A DNA stretch of 64,000 nucleotides from Thermoproteota archaeon. Lineage in GTDB: Archaea; Thermoproteota; Thermoprotei_A; EX4484-217-1. The translations under genes were made by a program, and so were the position numbers. The DNA lies in assembly GCA_029258915.1 (NCBI GenBank), contig JAPDJU010000001.1, positions 86,889-150,888 of the forward strand, read 5' to 3'. Shown here piece after piece: positions 41,963 through 51,004 of this stretch (position 1 is the first letter of the stretch; every line of letters begins with the position of its first letter). The notes under the pieces were generated by a model. It searched no databases. It had not been told where the DNA came from and saw nothing but the letters and a program-made list of their open reading frames with translations.

Positions 41963-44092
41963 TTATAGGCTTAGAACAATATTGCCTATATTAAATATTA
42001 TTAAGGATGCTAAGTAAGCTACTGCTACTTCGTAAACTATAGTTAATAGCGTCAACTTTATGCTTCTAGTTTCCTGGTATACTACAGCCATTGTTGCCAT
42101 ACATGGAACATATAAATTCACAAACACTAGGAAGGATAAAGTGTTTAATGGGTTAAGACCAAGTACTGCTTGAATATTTTCAATAGCGAATTCCTCCGAC
42201 CCTACAGTTAAGATGCCTATAGTTCCGAGAACAGCTTCTTTAGCTATAAAACCTGTTATTAATGATGAAACAAGTATCCAACTATTAATACCTAGCGGTC
42301 TACTTAGCGGTAATATTGCATGACCTATTATGGCTAACCATGAATTCGCCATTAAATCAGGGTTTTCAAAAACTTCAGGCCCAATATATCCTTCAGGCCC
42401 GTATACTAGTAGAAACCATGTTACAATGCTTAAAGCTAAGATTATTGTTCCTGCTTTTTTCAAAAAATGAACACTATGGTCCCAAGCATGCCATGTTAAG
42501 ACCCTAATGTTTGGAACATGGTAAGGTGGAATTTCTATTAATAATTCGGGGGCTCTACCCTTAATTATACTTTTAGAAAATACTACCCCTAATATGGCTA
42601 AAACTATGAAGTTAATGATGTAAAGTGAGAGAACGATAAATGCTTGTCCTATAGGATTTCCAGACACTATAAGCGCTACAAGAGCTAGTAGAACTATAAG
42701 TCTTGCTTGACACGGTATTAAAGGGGCAAGTATTGCAGTTAATTTTCTTTCATTTTCACTTTCAAGAATTCTTGTTGCTAGAACAGCAGGTACATTACAT
42801 CCAAGCCCAAAAATTAATGGAACGAACGCTTTACCGCTTAAACCAATTCTCCTAAGAAATCTATCTGAAATATAGGCTGCTCTTGCAAGATAGCCGCTGT
42901 CTTCTAAAGCACCCAGAAATAAAAACGCTAGAAATATTAGGGGAAAGAAAGACAAAACTGTACCTATTCCTGCGATAACACCATCAACTATTAAGCTTAT
43001 AAGCCAACTTGGCGTATTTAGAAAAGTTAAAGCGTTTGCTATTTGAACTCCTAGATATCCGAAGAACCCTTCAAGAAGGGAGCTTAAACTATATTCTTCT
43101 ATTATTAAAGCCCATTCAGTTAAACCAAGAGACCTAAATATTAGGTTTAATGGGAACCCTATGTTTATACTGAAAACTATTAGAAACACTATGCCGAATA
43201 TGAGAAACATCATAGGTATTCCAAATATGGAATGCATGATTAAGGAGTCTATTTTTAAAGTAAATATTTCGGAAGAAACTTTTTCATAACTAACAACTCC
43301 ATCCAAAATATGTGTTATCTCGTCATATCTCTTACTAACAATTAATACTTCTGCTTCTAAACCTGTTTTTTCCTTAATTCTATCTTTAACTTTATCAGCT
43401 ATGCTTAGTATCTCTGCATGCCCAGACTTGCTTATTGTACTCGTTATGTCCTTATCCCCTTCTAAAATCCTAATAGCAACCCATTTTCTACTGAACTGCT
43501 TTAGAATTTCCGTCTTTTCTAAGCTCATTATTAGGGGAGCTAAGTATTCATCTAAACCTTCATATTTAAGCCTATAAGCTTTAGATGGAGCTTCTCCTGT
43601 ACTGAGTTCAAGTATTTTCTTGACAAGATCTTTAACTCCTACCCCTTTAACAGCGATAGTTTGAACTATTGGTACGCCGAGCCTCTTTTCTAAAGCTTTT
43701 ACATGGATATGTATTCCTCTTCTATCAGCTAGATCTATTTTGTTTAAAACTAAAATGACTTTATCGGTGAGCTCCATTACTTGTAAAGCTAGGTAAAGAG
43801 ATTTCTCTAGTGCTAAAGCATCAACTATTACAATTGTTACATCAGGTTCCTCATATACTATAAAGTTTCTTGCAATAGCTTCTTCAATAGACTTCGCCGT
43901 TAAACTGTACGTTCCAGGTAAGTCTACGATTCTTATCCTATATTCTCCATGTTCAACTATTCCTTCCTTTCTTTCCACAGTTGTTCCAGGCCAGTTAGCT
44001 ACTTTCTGCCTGGCTCCCGTGAGAACATTGAATAACGTACTTTTACCGACATTAGGACTACCTGCTAATGCTACTATAATTTCTTTCCTCAT
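41963..44092 (-). CDS. feoB: Ferrous iron transporter FeoB
   Basis: A 709-residue membrane protein with GGTG five bases before its ATG. The N-terminal GTPase has G1 GSPNVGKST at residues 11-19, the switch I region WPGTTVERKEG, G3 DLPGTYSL and G4 LNKIDLAD. The C-terminal half has about eight membrane helices with the two Gate motifs, including PLIFGLGCNVPAVLATRI and VNLYVPCMATMAV, each with the functionally important cysteine. It imports Fe(II). No FeoA gene is adjacent, unlike most feo operons. It is divergent from the SLC41/MgtE-like carrier. Confidence 0.95.
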   Translation of the reverse strand: MRKEIIVALAGSPNVGKSTLFNVLTGARQKVANWPGTTVERKEGIVEHGEYRIRIVDLPGTYSLTAKSIEEAIARNFIVYEEPDVTIVIVDALALEKSLYLALQVMELTDKVILVLNKIDLADRRGIHIHVKALEKRLGVPIVQTIAVKGVGVKDLVKKILELSTGEAPSKAYRLKYEGLDEYLAPLIMSLEKTEILKQFSRKWVAIRILEGDKDITSTISKSGHAEILSIADKVKDRIKEKTGLEAEVLIVSKRYDEITHILDGVVSYEKVSSEIFTLKIDSLIMHSIFGIPMMFLIFGIVFLIVFSINIGFPLNLIFRSLGLTEWALIIEEYSLSSLLEGFFGYLGVQIANALTFLNTPSWLISLIVDGVIAGIGTVLSFFPLIFLAFLFLGALEDSGYLARAAYISDRFLRRIGLSGKAFVPLIFGLGCNVPAVLATRILESENERKLTAILAPLIPCQARLIVLLALVALIVSGNPIGQAFIVLSLYIINFIVLAILGVVFSKSIIKGRAPELLIEIPPYHVPNIRVLTWHAWDHSVHFLKKAGTIILALSIVTWFLLVYGPEGYIGPEVFENPDLMANSWLAIIGHAILPLSRPLGINSWILVSSLITGFIAKEAVLGTIGILTVGSEEFAIENIQAVLGLNPLNTLSFLVFVNLYVPCMATMAVVYQETRSIKLTLLTIVYEVAVAYLASLIIFNIGNIVLSL

Positions 44093-44252
44093 AGGAACAC
44101 CATTTGGCTAGTCTAACTTTAAATTTTTTACCTATAAATAATCTATATGCAGGATTAATTCTTTGTTTGTAGAATAGAAAATTTTAAACCCAAATTATGG
44201 CTTAACATTCAATATCAAGAAATTAAATCAGTTTGCTGATGATGGCGAAACT

Positions 44253-45476
44253 ATGAAGCGTACTTTAGCAATGTATTATACAATAGCTAAGAATTTTATA
44301 CGGGGATTATGGGAAGAGTTTTTAGCCTTAACCATAGCTACTTTGGGCAACTTCATTACAGGTACGATTTTCGGATTAGGGTCAAGAATTATTTCAACAA
44401 AACCGTCGGTGCTTATTGTGGCTCCAGCTACCATGGCTATGAGAGGGAACATTTACTCTTCTTTAGGTTCAAGACTAGGTTCGCTACTGCATCTTGGCCA
44501 TATAGAACCAAGGATATCTAAAAACCCTATACTTACCGATAATATTAACAGTGTTTTAACACAAACAGTCCTTATGGGTACGTATTTGGGCGTTATTTCC
44601 TCAATACTATACTTTGTTCTTGCAGGTAAAATTGAATTTGCAGATTTAACTTTTATAACTTCTCTTACAGGCCTCCTAGCATTACCTCTTATGCTACTAG
44701 TAACCTTTGGTGTAACATTCTTAACATATCTTAAAGGTTTAGACCCCGATAACTTTTCGGTGCCTATAATAACTTTTACCGGGGATGCTATTTCATTACC
44801 ATTACTACTAACTTCAACGTATATTGTTTTAAAATCAACATTTGAGGCGAAATGGACGTTTATTATTTTTCTCATATCGCTCCTAACATTTCTCATTATC
44901 CGCATAATTGTTCAGGGAAGAAAATACTTAAAGAAAATAATTTATGAAAGTTTTCCCGTACTTGCATCATGCGGCTTTTTAGAAATGATTGCCGGTCTAG
45001 CGTTAATAGTTAACGTTGAAAGAATACTCAAAACAGCAGGTATTTTAACAATAGTTCCCGGTTTTTTAGAGGACGGTGGCGCTATTGGAGGTATTTTAGC
45101 TGCTAAAATTTCGACAAAGCTTCACCTTGGTGACATAGAACCACGTATCATTCCCTCAAAGATCGTAGTCGAAGAGTTTTGTAAAGCCTATTTTCTCTCA
45201 CTAATAATGTTCCCTATCATCGGGGTTTACGGCTACCTAATATCGTCAATACTTAGCCTTAATGTGCCTCCATTTACAACTTTAATAGTTGTTACGCTTA
45301 CTTCAGGTTTCATATTAACGTTCTTTATTAGCTTACTAGTATACTTGATTTCAATAATTAGTTTTAAAAAGGGAGTTGACCCTGACAATGTTACAATACC
45401 TATAGTGACAAGTACTATTGATGCTATTGGAATGTTCATACTTGTTTACGTGCTACTTTTCTTCTACAGAGTTTAA
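44253..45476 (+). CDS. SLC41/MgtE-like divalent cation transporter, duplicated membrane domain
   Basis: A 407-residue protein made of two homologous MgtE-type membrane halves. Each half repeats a signature: LKGLDPDNFSVPIITFTGDAIS in the first and FKKGVDPDNVTIPIVTSTIDAI in the second. Each also carries a GLGSR...LHLGHIEPR or GGILAAKIS...LHLGDIEPR segment. This fused layout, without the CBS regulatory domains of bacterial MgtE, is that of eukaryotic SLC41 carriers. The family moves magnesium, but a NikR-type regulator 56 bases downstream suggests that nickel or another metal may be carried. The start has only a weak ribosome-binding site. Confidence 0.85.
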   Translation: MKRTLAMYYTIAKNFIRGLWEEFLALTIATLGNFITGTIFGLGSRIISTKPSVLIVAPATMAMRGNIYSSLGSRLGSLLHLGHIEPRISKNPILTDNINSVLTQTVLMGTYLGVISSILYFVLAGKIEFADLTFITSLTGLLALPLMLLVTFGVTFLTYLKGLDPDNFSVPIITFTGDAISLPLLLTSTYIVLKSTFEAKWTFIIFLISLLTFLIIRIIVQGRKYLKKIIYESFPVLASCGFLEMIAGLALIVNVERILKTAGILTIVPGFLEDGGAIGGILAAKISTKLHLGDIEPRIIPSKIVVEEFCKAYFLSLIMFPIIGVYGYLISSILSLNVPPFTTLIVVTLTSGFILTFFISLLVYLISIISFKKGVDPDNVTIPIVTSTIDAIGMFILVYVLLFFYRV

Positions 45477-45532
45477 GGGAAAAACAGTTAAGACTACTAC
45501 GTTTCTATGATAAATATGAGGTTAACTAGGCT

Positions 45533-45940
45533 ATGAGTAAAATAGTTAAAACAGGAGTATCTTTACCTGCAAGTTTACTTTCAGAACTTGACAGTATTGT
45601 TAACGAGCTTAACTTACCAAGCAGATCGTATGCTTTGAGAAGAGCTGTTATGGACTATATATCTGAAAGAGAATGGATAAAAGGTAAGAAAGGAGTTTTA
45701 GCAGGCGCTATAAGTATATTATATGATCATACAATACATGAAATATCTGACAAACTTATTGAAATACAGCATAAATTCCTAGATATAATTAAGTCTACTG
45801 TCCACGTTCACGTTAATGAAAGTAGATGTTTAGAAGTAATACTTGTCCATGGTACTACCGAACGTATTAAGGAATTAGCTAAGTCTATAGAGTCACAGAA
45901 AGGACTAATATTTATAAAGTATACCTTAGCGAAAGTGTAA
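45533..45940 (+). CDS. nikR: Second NikR-family regulator
   Basis: A 135-residue protein behind GAGGTT. The ribbon-helix-helix part (KTGVSLPASLLSELDSIV, RSYALRRAVMDYI) is followed by the metal-sensing domain with H80, H91, H93 and C99, the same spacing as the nickel ligands of Escherichia coli NikR. It differs clearly from the copy at 35357 and is therefore an independent regulator. Its location directly after the SLC41-like carrier gene makes that carrier the likely target. Confidence 0.87.
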   Translation: MSKIVKTGVSLPASLLSELDSIVNELNLPSRSYALRRAVMDYISEREWIKGKKGVLAGAISILYDHTIHEISDKLIEIQHKFLDIIKSTVHVHVNESRCLEVILVHGTTERIKELAKSIESQKGLIFIKYTLAKV

Positions 45941-46575
45941 AGCCAACAATATTACTTGAAGAAATAACATTAATGCGCAATAGGTTAGGATGTAGAATGT
46001 AAACTATGTTAAGACTTATATCCAGCCCATTCGCATGTAGAGTCGACTTAGCAGGGGATTTAGATAAGTTTGCGGCACAATAGGTTTCAGTATTGAATAT
46101 TTAAAAACCATAGTTGAAATTACAACTCAGACAGACTCAATACTGTTGGAAAAGACGAAATTAGTACTATAGAAAACATACTGTGATTCAATTGTTGAAG
46201 TAAGGTATAAATATAGTGTTAGAGCATGGAGCTTATGGTGTCTGTCAGACAAAGCTTAGAACTTACATTCTATGGTACAGTTGAAGGAAAGAATAAAGCC
46301 AAGAAGCCTGCTTAAATAGTTAAAAGACTATACGTGTGGAGAGATAGGATGATCTTCTATACTAAAAGAAATTACAGAGAAACTTATCGCAACGGTTAAG
46401 GAACATTAAACCTTTTAAGTTAATTAAAATTTACCTAATGACATCATTAACATCTTAATAAAAACATTTTCCAGCTCTTTTAGCTTCAAAAACGCACATA
46501 ACATTAGATATAAGTAACCTTTTATATCATTTCATTTAAAACATAATCAGATCAATGTAATTGTGAAGTGTAATT
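45941..46575. other. Long non-coding stretch with possible decayed coding pieces
   Basis: About 635 bases without a convincing gene. Short open pieces occur, such as one near 46005-46083 reading SSPFACRVDLAGDLDKFAAQ before a stop, and one near 46227-46314 reading MELMVSVRQSLELTFYGTVE before a stop. Both lack good starts. They look like remnants of lost genes, but no family can be named. The 3' part is AT-rich and must contain the promoter of the 738-residue gene. Confidence 0.3.
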
Positions 46576-48792
46576 ATGGGTGGAAAAGGAGGGTTTAAAC
46601 TAGAGAATGGCGATATTTTGTTGAGTCATTATAGAGAAAGTAGCGAAAGCACAACAATATTTTCAACATCACAAGCTGCCCCACAACGTCAACAGTATAG
46701 CAGAGACGTTAAAATTGAAGTACATATTAAAGTTATGAGACATGGGAATTCAGAATTTTACGTTAAACAGAGCAGATCTACAAGTAAAAGTATGGGGGTA
46801 CTGAGAGAACATGAGGATATAGAAATTTACAGTAATAACCTATTAATTTCACGTAACCGTGTTATTAAAACAAAAGCAGTAAGCGGTTCTGGTACTGAGA
46901 AGGAATTCCTTAGATGCTATTATCACAAGCCCCCGCTAAATTATACATGGACTAGAACATATATCAATGAGGGAAAAAGTAGTTACAGTGAAATGAGCAA
47001 CAAGATTATATCGATTTTCGAAGTTAAGGAAGATGTTGTTAAAGGGAAAAAAGTTCAAAGCACAGTTAGTTTTAGCTCAGGTTATTATTCAAAATCACAA
47101 AGCTTAGATACAGTGGAAGGACATGGAACTGTAAACGCCAGTCTTGTAGATTACGATTTAACATTCTCTCCCCATGTTAACGACTGGAACTTTGCATCCC
47201 TCCTACCTTTCGAAGAAGGTAAGAAGTTTGTTTTCGAAACACCAATAACATTACATGTACATGGTGAAAGCATTATTGAAAATAAATATCCTTCGGCGCC
47301 TGCTGAAATAAAGTTTGTACAACGTAATTTAGAAATCTCAGGGAAAATGCGGATGGTTATAGAGTTAAAGGATAAAACAACATATCAGCTATCGGAAAAC
47401 ATAACAGTAGAAGCATATAATTTCAAATACACTATTGAAGAAGAAAAGAGCAATACAGGAGATACTGTAAGTGAGTTTAAGGCTAAAGGTAAAGTTGCCT
47501 ACGTAGGTATACCTTTAGTACTTGAGTATAAAGCTATAAATACAAGTGAAAAGGTTCTTGGAGAAACAACAATTCTATTCAAGCAAAACGTCGAATATCA
47601 CGTTAAGCTCTTGAAAAAAGCTAAAGAAGAAAAGCCTCTAGAAACTATTGACATAAATAAAATACTACCCCCTATTGAAACTACTATGAAAGAAATAGAG
47701 CATATGTCCGAGGAGATTCTTAAGTTAAAGGAGAAAGCTGTAAAGAAAAAACCCCCTGAAGCAGCAAGGAAAGTAACCGAGAAAAAAGCTCGTGTAGAAC
47801 AAGCTAAGAAAGTAGTAGCGCATAAAGAAAAAATTCAAGAGGTTAAGAAGAAGCCGCAACAAACTACAAGGACTACTACACCGCCCAAGCTAAAGAGGGA
47901 GGAAAAACCACAACAAGCTGTGAAGAAGGAGAGAAGAGAAACCATACCATCTACGGCAAAAACATTACCAGTAAAACGAACTGAACATGTTATGAAGGAA
48001 GAAACTGCTGAAGAAATAAGTGAAGAAATAGGTGTAGCCGTGGGAGAAGGAGAAGAACGGTTTTTAGGTGCTATTAAGGCGGCGAGAGATAGATATGCAG
48101 AGCTTATTAAGTCCTATGACGATCTCGCCCGTTTTTATGTCTCAAATAAGAGCGGCTTTGAAGTAGACCCTATAACTAGAAAAGCATTTCTATCATACCT
48201 TAAAACGAGACTAGGTGTTGATAATGAAAAAATAGATGAAGAACTAATAGCACCACTAGATAAACTAGTTAACAAGCCCTTAGACTGGCTTAATGAAATT
48301 ATAGAATCAATGTCTCCTGAAGCATATAATGAAATGTATAGAAAACTAGAAAGTATAGATAAGTTGGAAGAGCAAAGAAGAAAAGACATTATCCGCATTA
48401 AAAAAGAAATAATCAAGGTTGGTAAGGAATACCTATCAGAACTCCTAAAATGCGAAGAAGCATATAATGCGTTAGCAGAAAATCTGTGCGAGGAGGTTGT
48501 GGAAGAACATGAAGAACTATTTGACTACCTAGGGGATTCAGGCTTACTAGCCTTCCTAGATGCAGATCCTAAATTGTTTCTGGAAATGTTTATAGACACT
48601 CTAGGCGATGATGTAAGCAAAGTTTTCGAACCACTTGACGAATTCTTAACAATAGCGGACACTGCTATTAAAGGGTTAGAAATGATAGCGTCAGCAACTA
48701 GACTTTTTAAGCTTCATAATAAACTCATAGATTTACGTCATAAGCTAAAACTAGTAGAGGAAGGTATTCTGATAAGACCTACTTTAGACTAA
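46576..48792 (+). CDS. Large orphan protein with beta-rich head, charged linker and helical tail
   Basis: A 738-residue protein without signal peptide or membrane helix. Residues 1-350 are beta-rich and Ser/Thr-rich, with a run of GSGTEKEF and HGTVNASLVDYDLTFSP type strands. Residues about 355-475 form a Lys/Glu/Pro/Thr-rich low-complexity linker (KKPQQTTRTTTPPKLKREEK). Residues 485-738 are a helical, acidic domain with several Asp/Glu-rich turns and a final amphipathic helix. No known motif is visible. Such a head-linker-tail plan suggests a scaffold or assembly protein. It stands alone between the second NikR gene and the archaeosine genes. Confidence 0.75.
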   Translation: MGGKGGFKLENGDILLSHYRESSESTTIFSTSQAAPQRQQYSRDVKIEVHIKVMRHGNSEFYVKQSRSTSKSMGVLREHEDIEIYSNNLLISRNRVIKTKAVSGSGTEKEFLRCYYHKPPLNYTWTRTYINEGKSSYSEMSNKIISIFEVKEDVVKGKKVQSTVSFSSGYYSKSQSLDTVEGHGTVNASLVDYDLTFSPHVNDWNFASLLPFEEGKKFVFETPITLHVHGESIIENKYPSAPAEIKFVQRNLEISGKMRMVIELKDKTTYQLSENITVEAYNFKYTIEEEKSNTGDTVSEFKAKGKVAYVGIPLVLEYKAINTSEKVLGETTILFKQNVEYHVKLLKKAKEEKPLETIDINKILPPIETTMKEIEHMSEEILKLKEKAVKKKPPEAARKVTEKKARVEQAKKVVAHKEKIQEVKKKPQQTTRTTTPPKLKREEKPQQAVKKERRETIPSTAKTLPVKRTEHVMKEETAEEISEEIGVAVGEGEERFLGAIKAARDRYAELIKSYDDLARFYVSNKSGFEVDPITRKAFLSYLKTRLGVDNEKIDEELIAPLDKLVNKPLDWLNEIIESMSPEAYNEMYRKLESIDKLEEQRRKDIIRIKKEIIKVGKEYLSELLKCEEAYNALAENLCEEVVEEHEELFDYLGDSGLLAFLDADPKLFLEMFIDTLGDDVSKVFEPLDEFLTIADTAIKGLEMIASATRLFKLHNKLIDLRHKLKLVEEGILIRPTLD

Positions 48793-48875
48793 AATATTTC
48801 AAGGAAAACCTTTAAACGCAAATATTTTTTCCATTGCTTAAAGAGAAACAAGTGTCTATTACTTCTAAATCTAGT

Positions 48876-49613
48876 TTAAGTTTTAACTTTGCCGACTACA
48901 TTTATTTCACTTGTACTCCAATCGATAAGTAGTGTGTTTCTCTTTAGGAAATTAACTAGGTTTTCCGATATGGGAATCTCTTTAGGGTGATGTTTTAAAT
49001 ATCTCCTATACTTTATAGCTATAACCCCGTCGAAGAGTTTATTGAATTTTTCAACACTTTCAACTATAGTTTCTTCAGGAACACCTTCGATTCCGAAAAG
49101 TACGTAGGCTATTAGCTTTATCGGTATGTTTTCTCTTTTAAAGTTCTCTCTTAGCTTTGATAGTCTGGTTATTTCTTCCTGAGATATACCTTTATTTAAA
49201 ACTATATTCCTTATTTTCTCATTGAAATTTTCAAAACCCACTCTTACTACAAGTTCTTTAGCATTAAGTATTTGTTTCGTTTTTAATAGCACTTCTTTAC
49301 TAATAAATTCAGGTCTTGTTTCAATATCAACGATTTTATTTTCAGTAATTTCCGATAATTTCAAAACCACATTTAACGGTAGTTCATAGAAGCTTCCTCC
49401 ATTGAAGACTGATATTCTTTCAATATTTTCTTTCCATAAAACTTTCTTTGCCTTATTCAATATTTCATTGTTTACCCTAATTACTTCTTCTAAGCTACCT
49501 TGCTCTATAAAGAAAGGGCAAAATATACAACGATTCCAACTACATGGTAGCCCCTTAAATATTATTATGAGTCTTTTACCTAATCTGCCATCTTCTCTAA
49601 AGACACCTAGCAT
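48876..49613 (-). CDS. Archaeosine synthase radical SAM subunit RaSEA
   Basis: A 245-residue radical SAM protein. CSWNRCIFCPF near residue 24 gives the CxxxxCxxC cluster motif of the HemN/Elp3-like subgroup, and VFNGGSFYELP, VDIETRPEFIS and VVRVGFEN are the following strands. These match the RaSEA family, which with ArcS converts the lysine adduct on preQ0 at tRNA position 15 into archaeosine. It is shorter than many relatives. It lies 24 bases after the ArcS-like gene on the same strand, the partner expected for this reaction. Confidence 0.85.
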   Translation of the reverse strand: MLGVFREDGRLGKRLIIIFKGLPCSWNRCIFCPFFIEQGSLEEVIRVNNEILNKAKKVLWKENIERISVFNGGSFYELPLNVVLKLSEITENKIVDIETRPEFISKEVLLKTKQILNAKELVVRVGFENFNEKIRNIVLNKGISQEEITRLSKLRENFKRENIPIKLIAYVLFGIEGVPEETIVESVEKFNKLFDGVIAIKYRRYLKHHPKEIPISENLVNFLKRNTLLIDWSTSEINVVGKVKT

Positions 49614-49637
49614 CGTTTGGACCTAGAATGTATTTTT

Positions 49638-50321
49638 CTATTTCCCACCTACTATCTTCCTTATGCTTTCCTTTAATGTTTTAAGTGCTGTTTCAGTTAT
49701 TAGTACTATGTCTTCTTCGTAAGTATATATTCCTAAAGCTGCTTTCTCTATTTCCTCTTTAGGAACATTTCTTGGTGCTAGATTAGGTATACTTACTTTC
49801 AGTTCTTTCTCAACTAACTTAATTGCTTTGTAGCTATCACTATTCCATCTGAGATAACATGCCATGTTTTCATAGTAATTTCTAAATTTCAGTATGAAGC
49901 TTTTCAGTCTTTCATATAGTACTTGGATATATAGCTTCTTTATTTCCATAGTTTCGTATTGTGGGTTCCAATCGTATGCTACGTATGGGTAATATTCCTC
50001 AAGTTCTCTAGGTACAATACCAGCGTTTGTAAGTATTACCTGGTGTATGTCATTATAATACCCTGTTTCTTTTAATGTTTTAATTATGAAGTAGTGAATA
50101 TAGCTTCGCGAATAGGGTTTAGCATAGCTACAAGGCATGAACAATAGCAGTTTATATTTCCTCTTTGGCTTATAGTTTCTAAGAAGTTTTTTATAGCCCT
50201 CTTCGAAAGCTTGATGCTTAAGATACTTTACGCCCACTCCTCTCAAGTATTCTTTACCATTACCACTCCAGATAAGTTCTCTACCATTCCATATAGTCCA
50301 TAATTCTTTTTCATCACCCAT
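49638..50321 (-). CDS. arcS: Archaeosine synthase subunit ArcS, compact form
   Basis: GGTGG in front of the ATG at 50321 (MGDEKELW) is preferred over a GTG at 50330, giving 227 residues. The segment LLFMPCSYAKPYSRSYIHYF is the catalytic core motif (PCS-x-x-KPYS-x-S-x-x-H) of ArcS/DUF5591, and AGIVPRELEEYYP follows as in TGT-related enzymes. The usual extra TGT-like and PUA domains are missing, so only the lysine-transferring core is present. ArcS attaches lysine to preQ0-modified tRNA, and RaSEA next door completes archaeosine. The two genes form an operon. Confidence 0.85.
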   Translation of the reverse strand: MGDEKELWTIWNGRELIWSGNGKEYLRGVGVKYLKHQAFEEGYKKLLRNYKPKRKYKLLLFMPCSYAKPYSRSYIHYFIIKTLKETGYYNDIHQVILTNAGIVPRELEEYYPYVAYDWNPQYETMEIKKLYIQVLYERLKSFILKFRNYYENMACYLRWNSDSYKAIKLVEKELKVSIPNLAPRNVPKEEIEKAALGIYTYEEDIVLITETALKTLKESIRKIVGGK

Positions 50322-50330
50322 GAAAACCAC

Positions 50331-50808
50331 CTAATAACATATGATATTTTAGGTTAAAAATGTAGTTTTTGGAATTCTGCTTATTACCTCCCTTTATAGC
50401 AAGAGTTAATACCCTTATGTAACATTGAGTAATAAGCTTTCGAGGTAAACGTAATGCGTTCTTGCCTCTTTCCTATTCGCTTACAAGGTCAAGAAACTTT
50501 CTTGATATATGTGAAAAGTATAAACACATGGTTTCTCTTTAACTATAGTAGCTACTGTTCACCATGTAGAACGTTATAACATACTCTACTCCGAAGTTTC
50601 AATGATATAAGTCTTACATAATATGTATTGTAATATCATTGCATTAGATCTATTTAGTAAAAAAGCTAAAGAAGCTGAAAGCACTATGGCATTAGCTGAT
50701 GATATTGCTGAGGAAAACACTAAGGATGCTTTAAGCTATCACGGAATTAGATAGTAAAGTTAAGGAAAACAGTAGAGTTCTTTACCGAGAAATATAAATA
50801 AATAAAGA
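50331..50808. other. Non-coding stretch with a weak 43-residue reading frame
   Basis: The only open frame is at 50623-50754 on the plus strand (ATG, then NIIALDLFSKKAKEAES and DIAEENTKDALSYHGIR). It has no ribosome-binding site and a helical tail loosely like some antitoxin ends. The end of the stretch carries the TATA-like AATATAAATAAATAAAG at 50791-50807. Confidence 0.25.
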
Positions 50809-50924
50809 TGGCCCGCGATGAGATGTGAACCCGTGTCCGAAGTCTAAATAGTATTATGTGGGAAGGCTGGTGTTAACGAGCGGGCCTCCTAGGTTCAGCA
50901 AATGCTTCTTAGACCATGTTCACA
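50809..50924 (-). ncRNA. Candidate structured RNA (GC-rich island)
   Basis: A GC-rich block in AT-rich non-coding DNA. GGCCCGC at 50810-50816 pairs with GCGGGCC at 50880-50886. TGTGAA at 50824-50829 pairs with TTCACA at 50919-50924, and GTCTAA at 50842-50847 with TTAGAC at 50909-50914; the last two are nested and cross the first. On the minus strand a TATA-like CAAATATTTAAAATG at about 50938-50952 would start a transcript near 50918, and T-rich sequence follows the last stem. It contains a GGGTTCACATC like a T-arm, but it cannot be folded as a tRNA. Strand is uncertain: a plus-strand TATA-like box also exists, and a methyltransferase gene follows downstream. Confidence 0.4.
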
Positions 50925-51004
50925 AGTTATCCCCATACATTTTAAATATTTGAGAATCAATTCACTTGCTAGAATACGTAGTAAAGAAGAACAGATGATT
51001 AATA

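Noticed and set aside
47640..48030. Tandem repeat or nuclear-signal-like element in the 738-residue protein
   Set aside because: The Lys/Pro/Thr segment is low-complexity but has no fixed repeat unit at the DNA level.
50623..50754. 43-residue reading frame with an antitoxin-like helical tail
   Set aside because: No ribosome-binding site, no toxin gene nearby, and no recognisable DNA-binding part.
50817..50870. TPP riboswitch-like wording (ATGAGA, GTGAACCCGT)
   Set aside because: The highly conserved CTGATCTGGATAATGCC part of the TPP aptamer is absent, and the downstream gene is a methyltransferase, not a thiamine gene.
50809..50886. tRNA gene on the minus strand
   Set aside because: The ends GGCCCGC and GCGGGCCA pair and a GGGTTCACATC resembles a T-loop, but no T-stem of five pairs, D-loop GG or anticodon arm can be formed, and 63 bases between the acceptor strands is too many.
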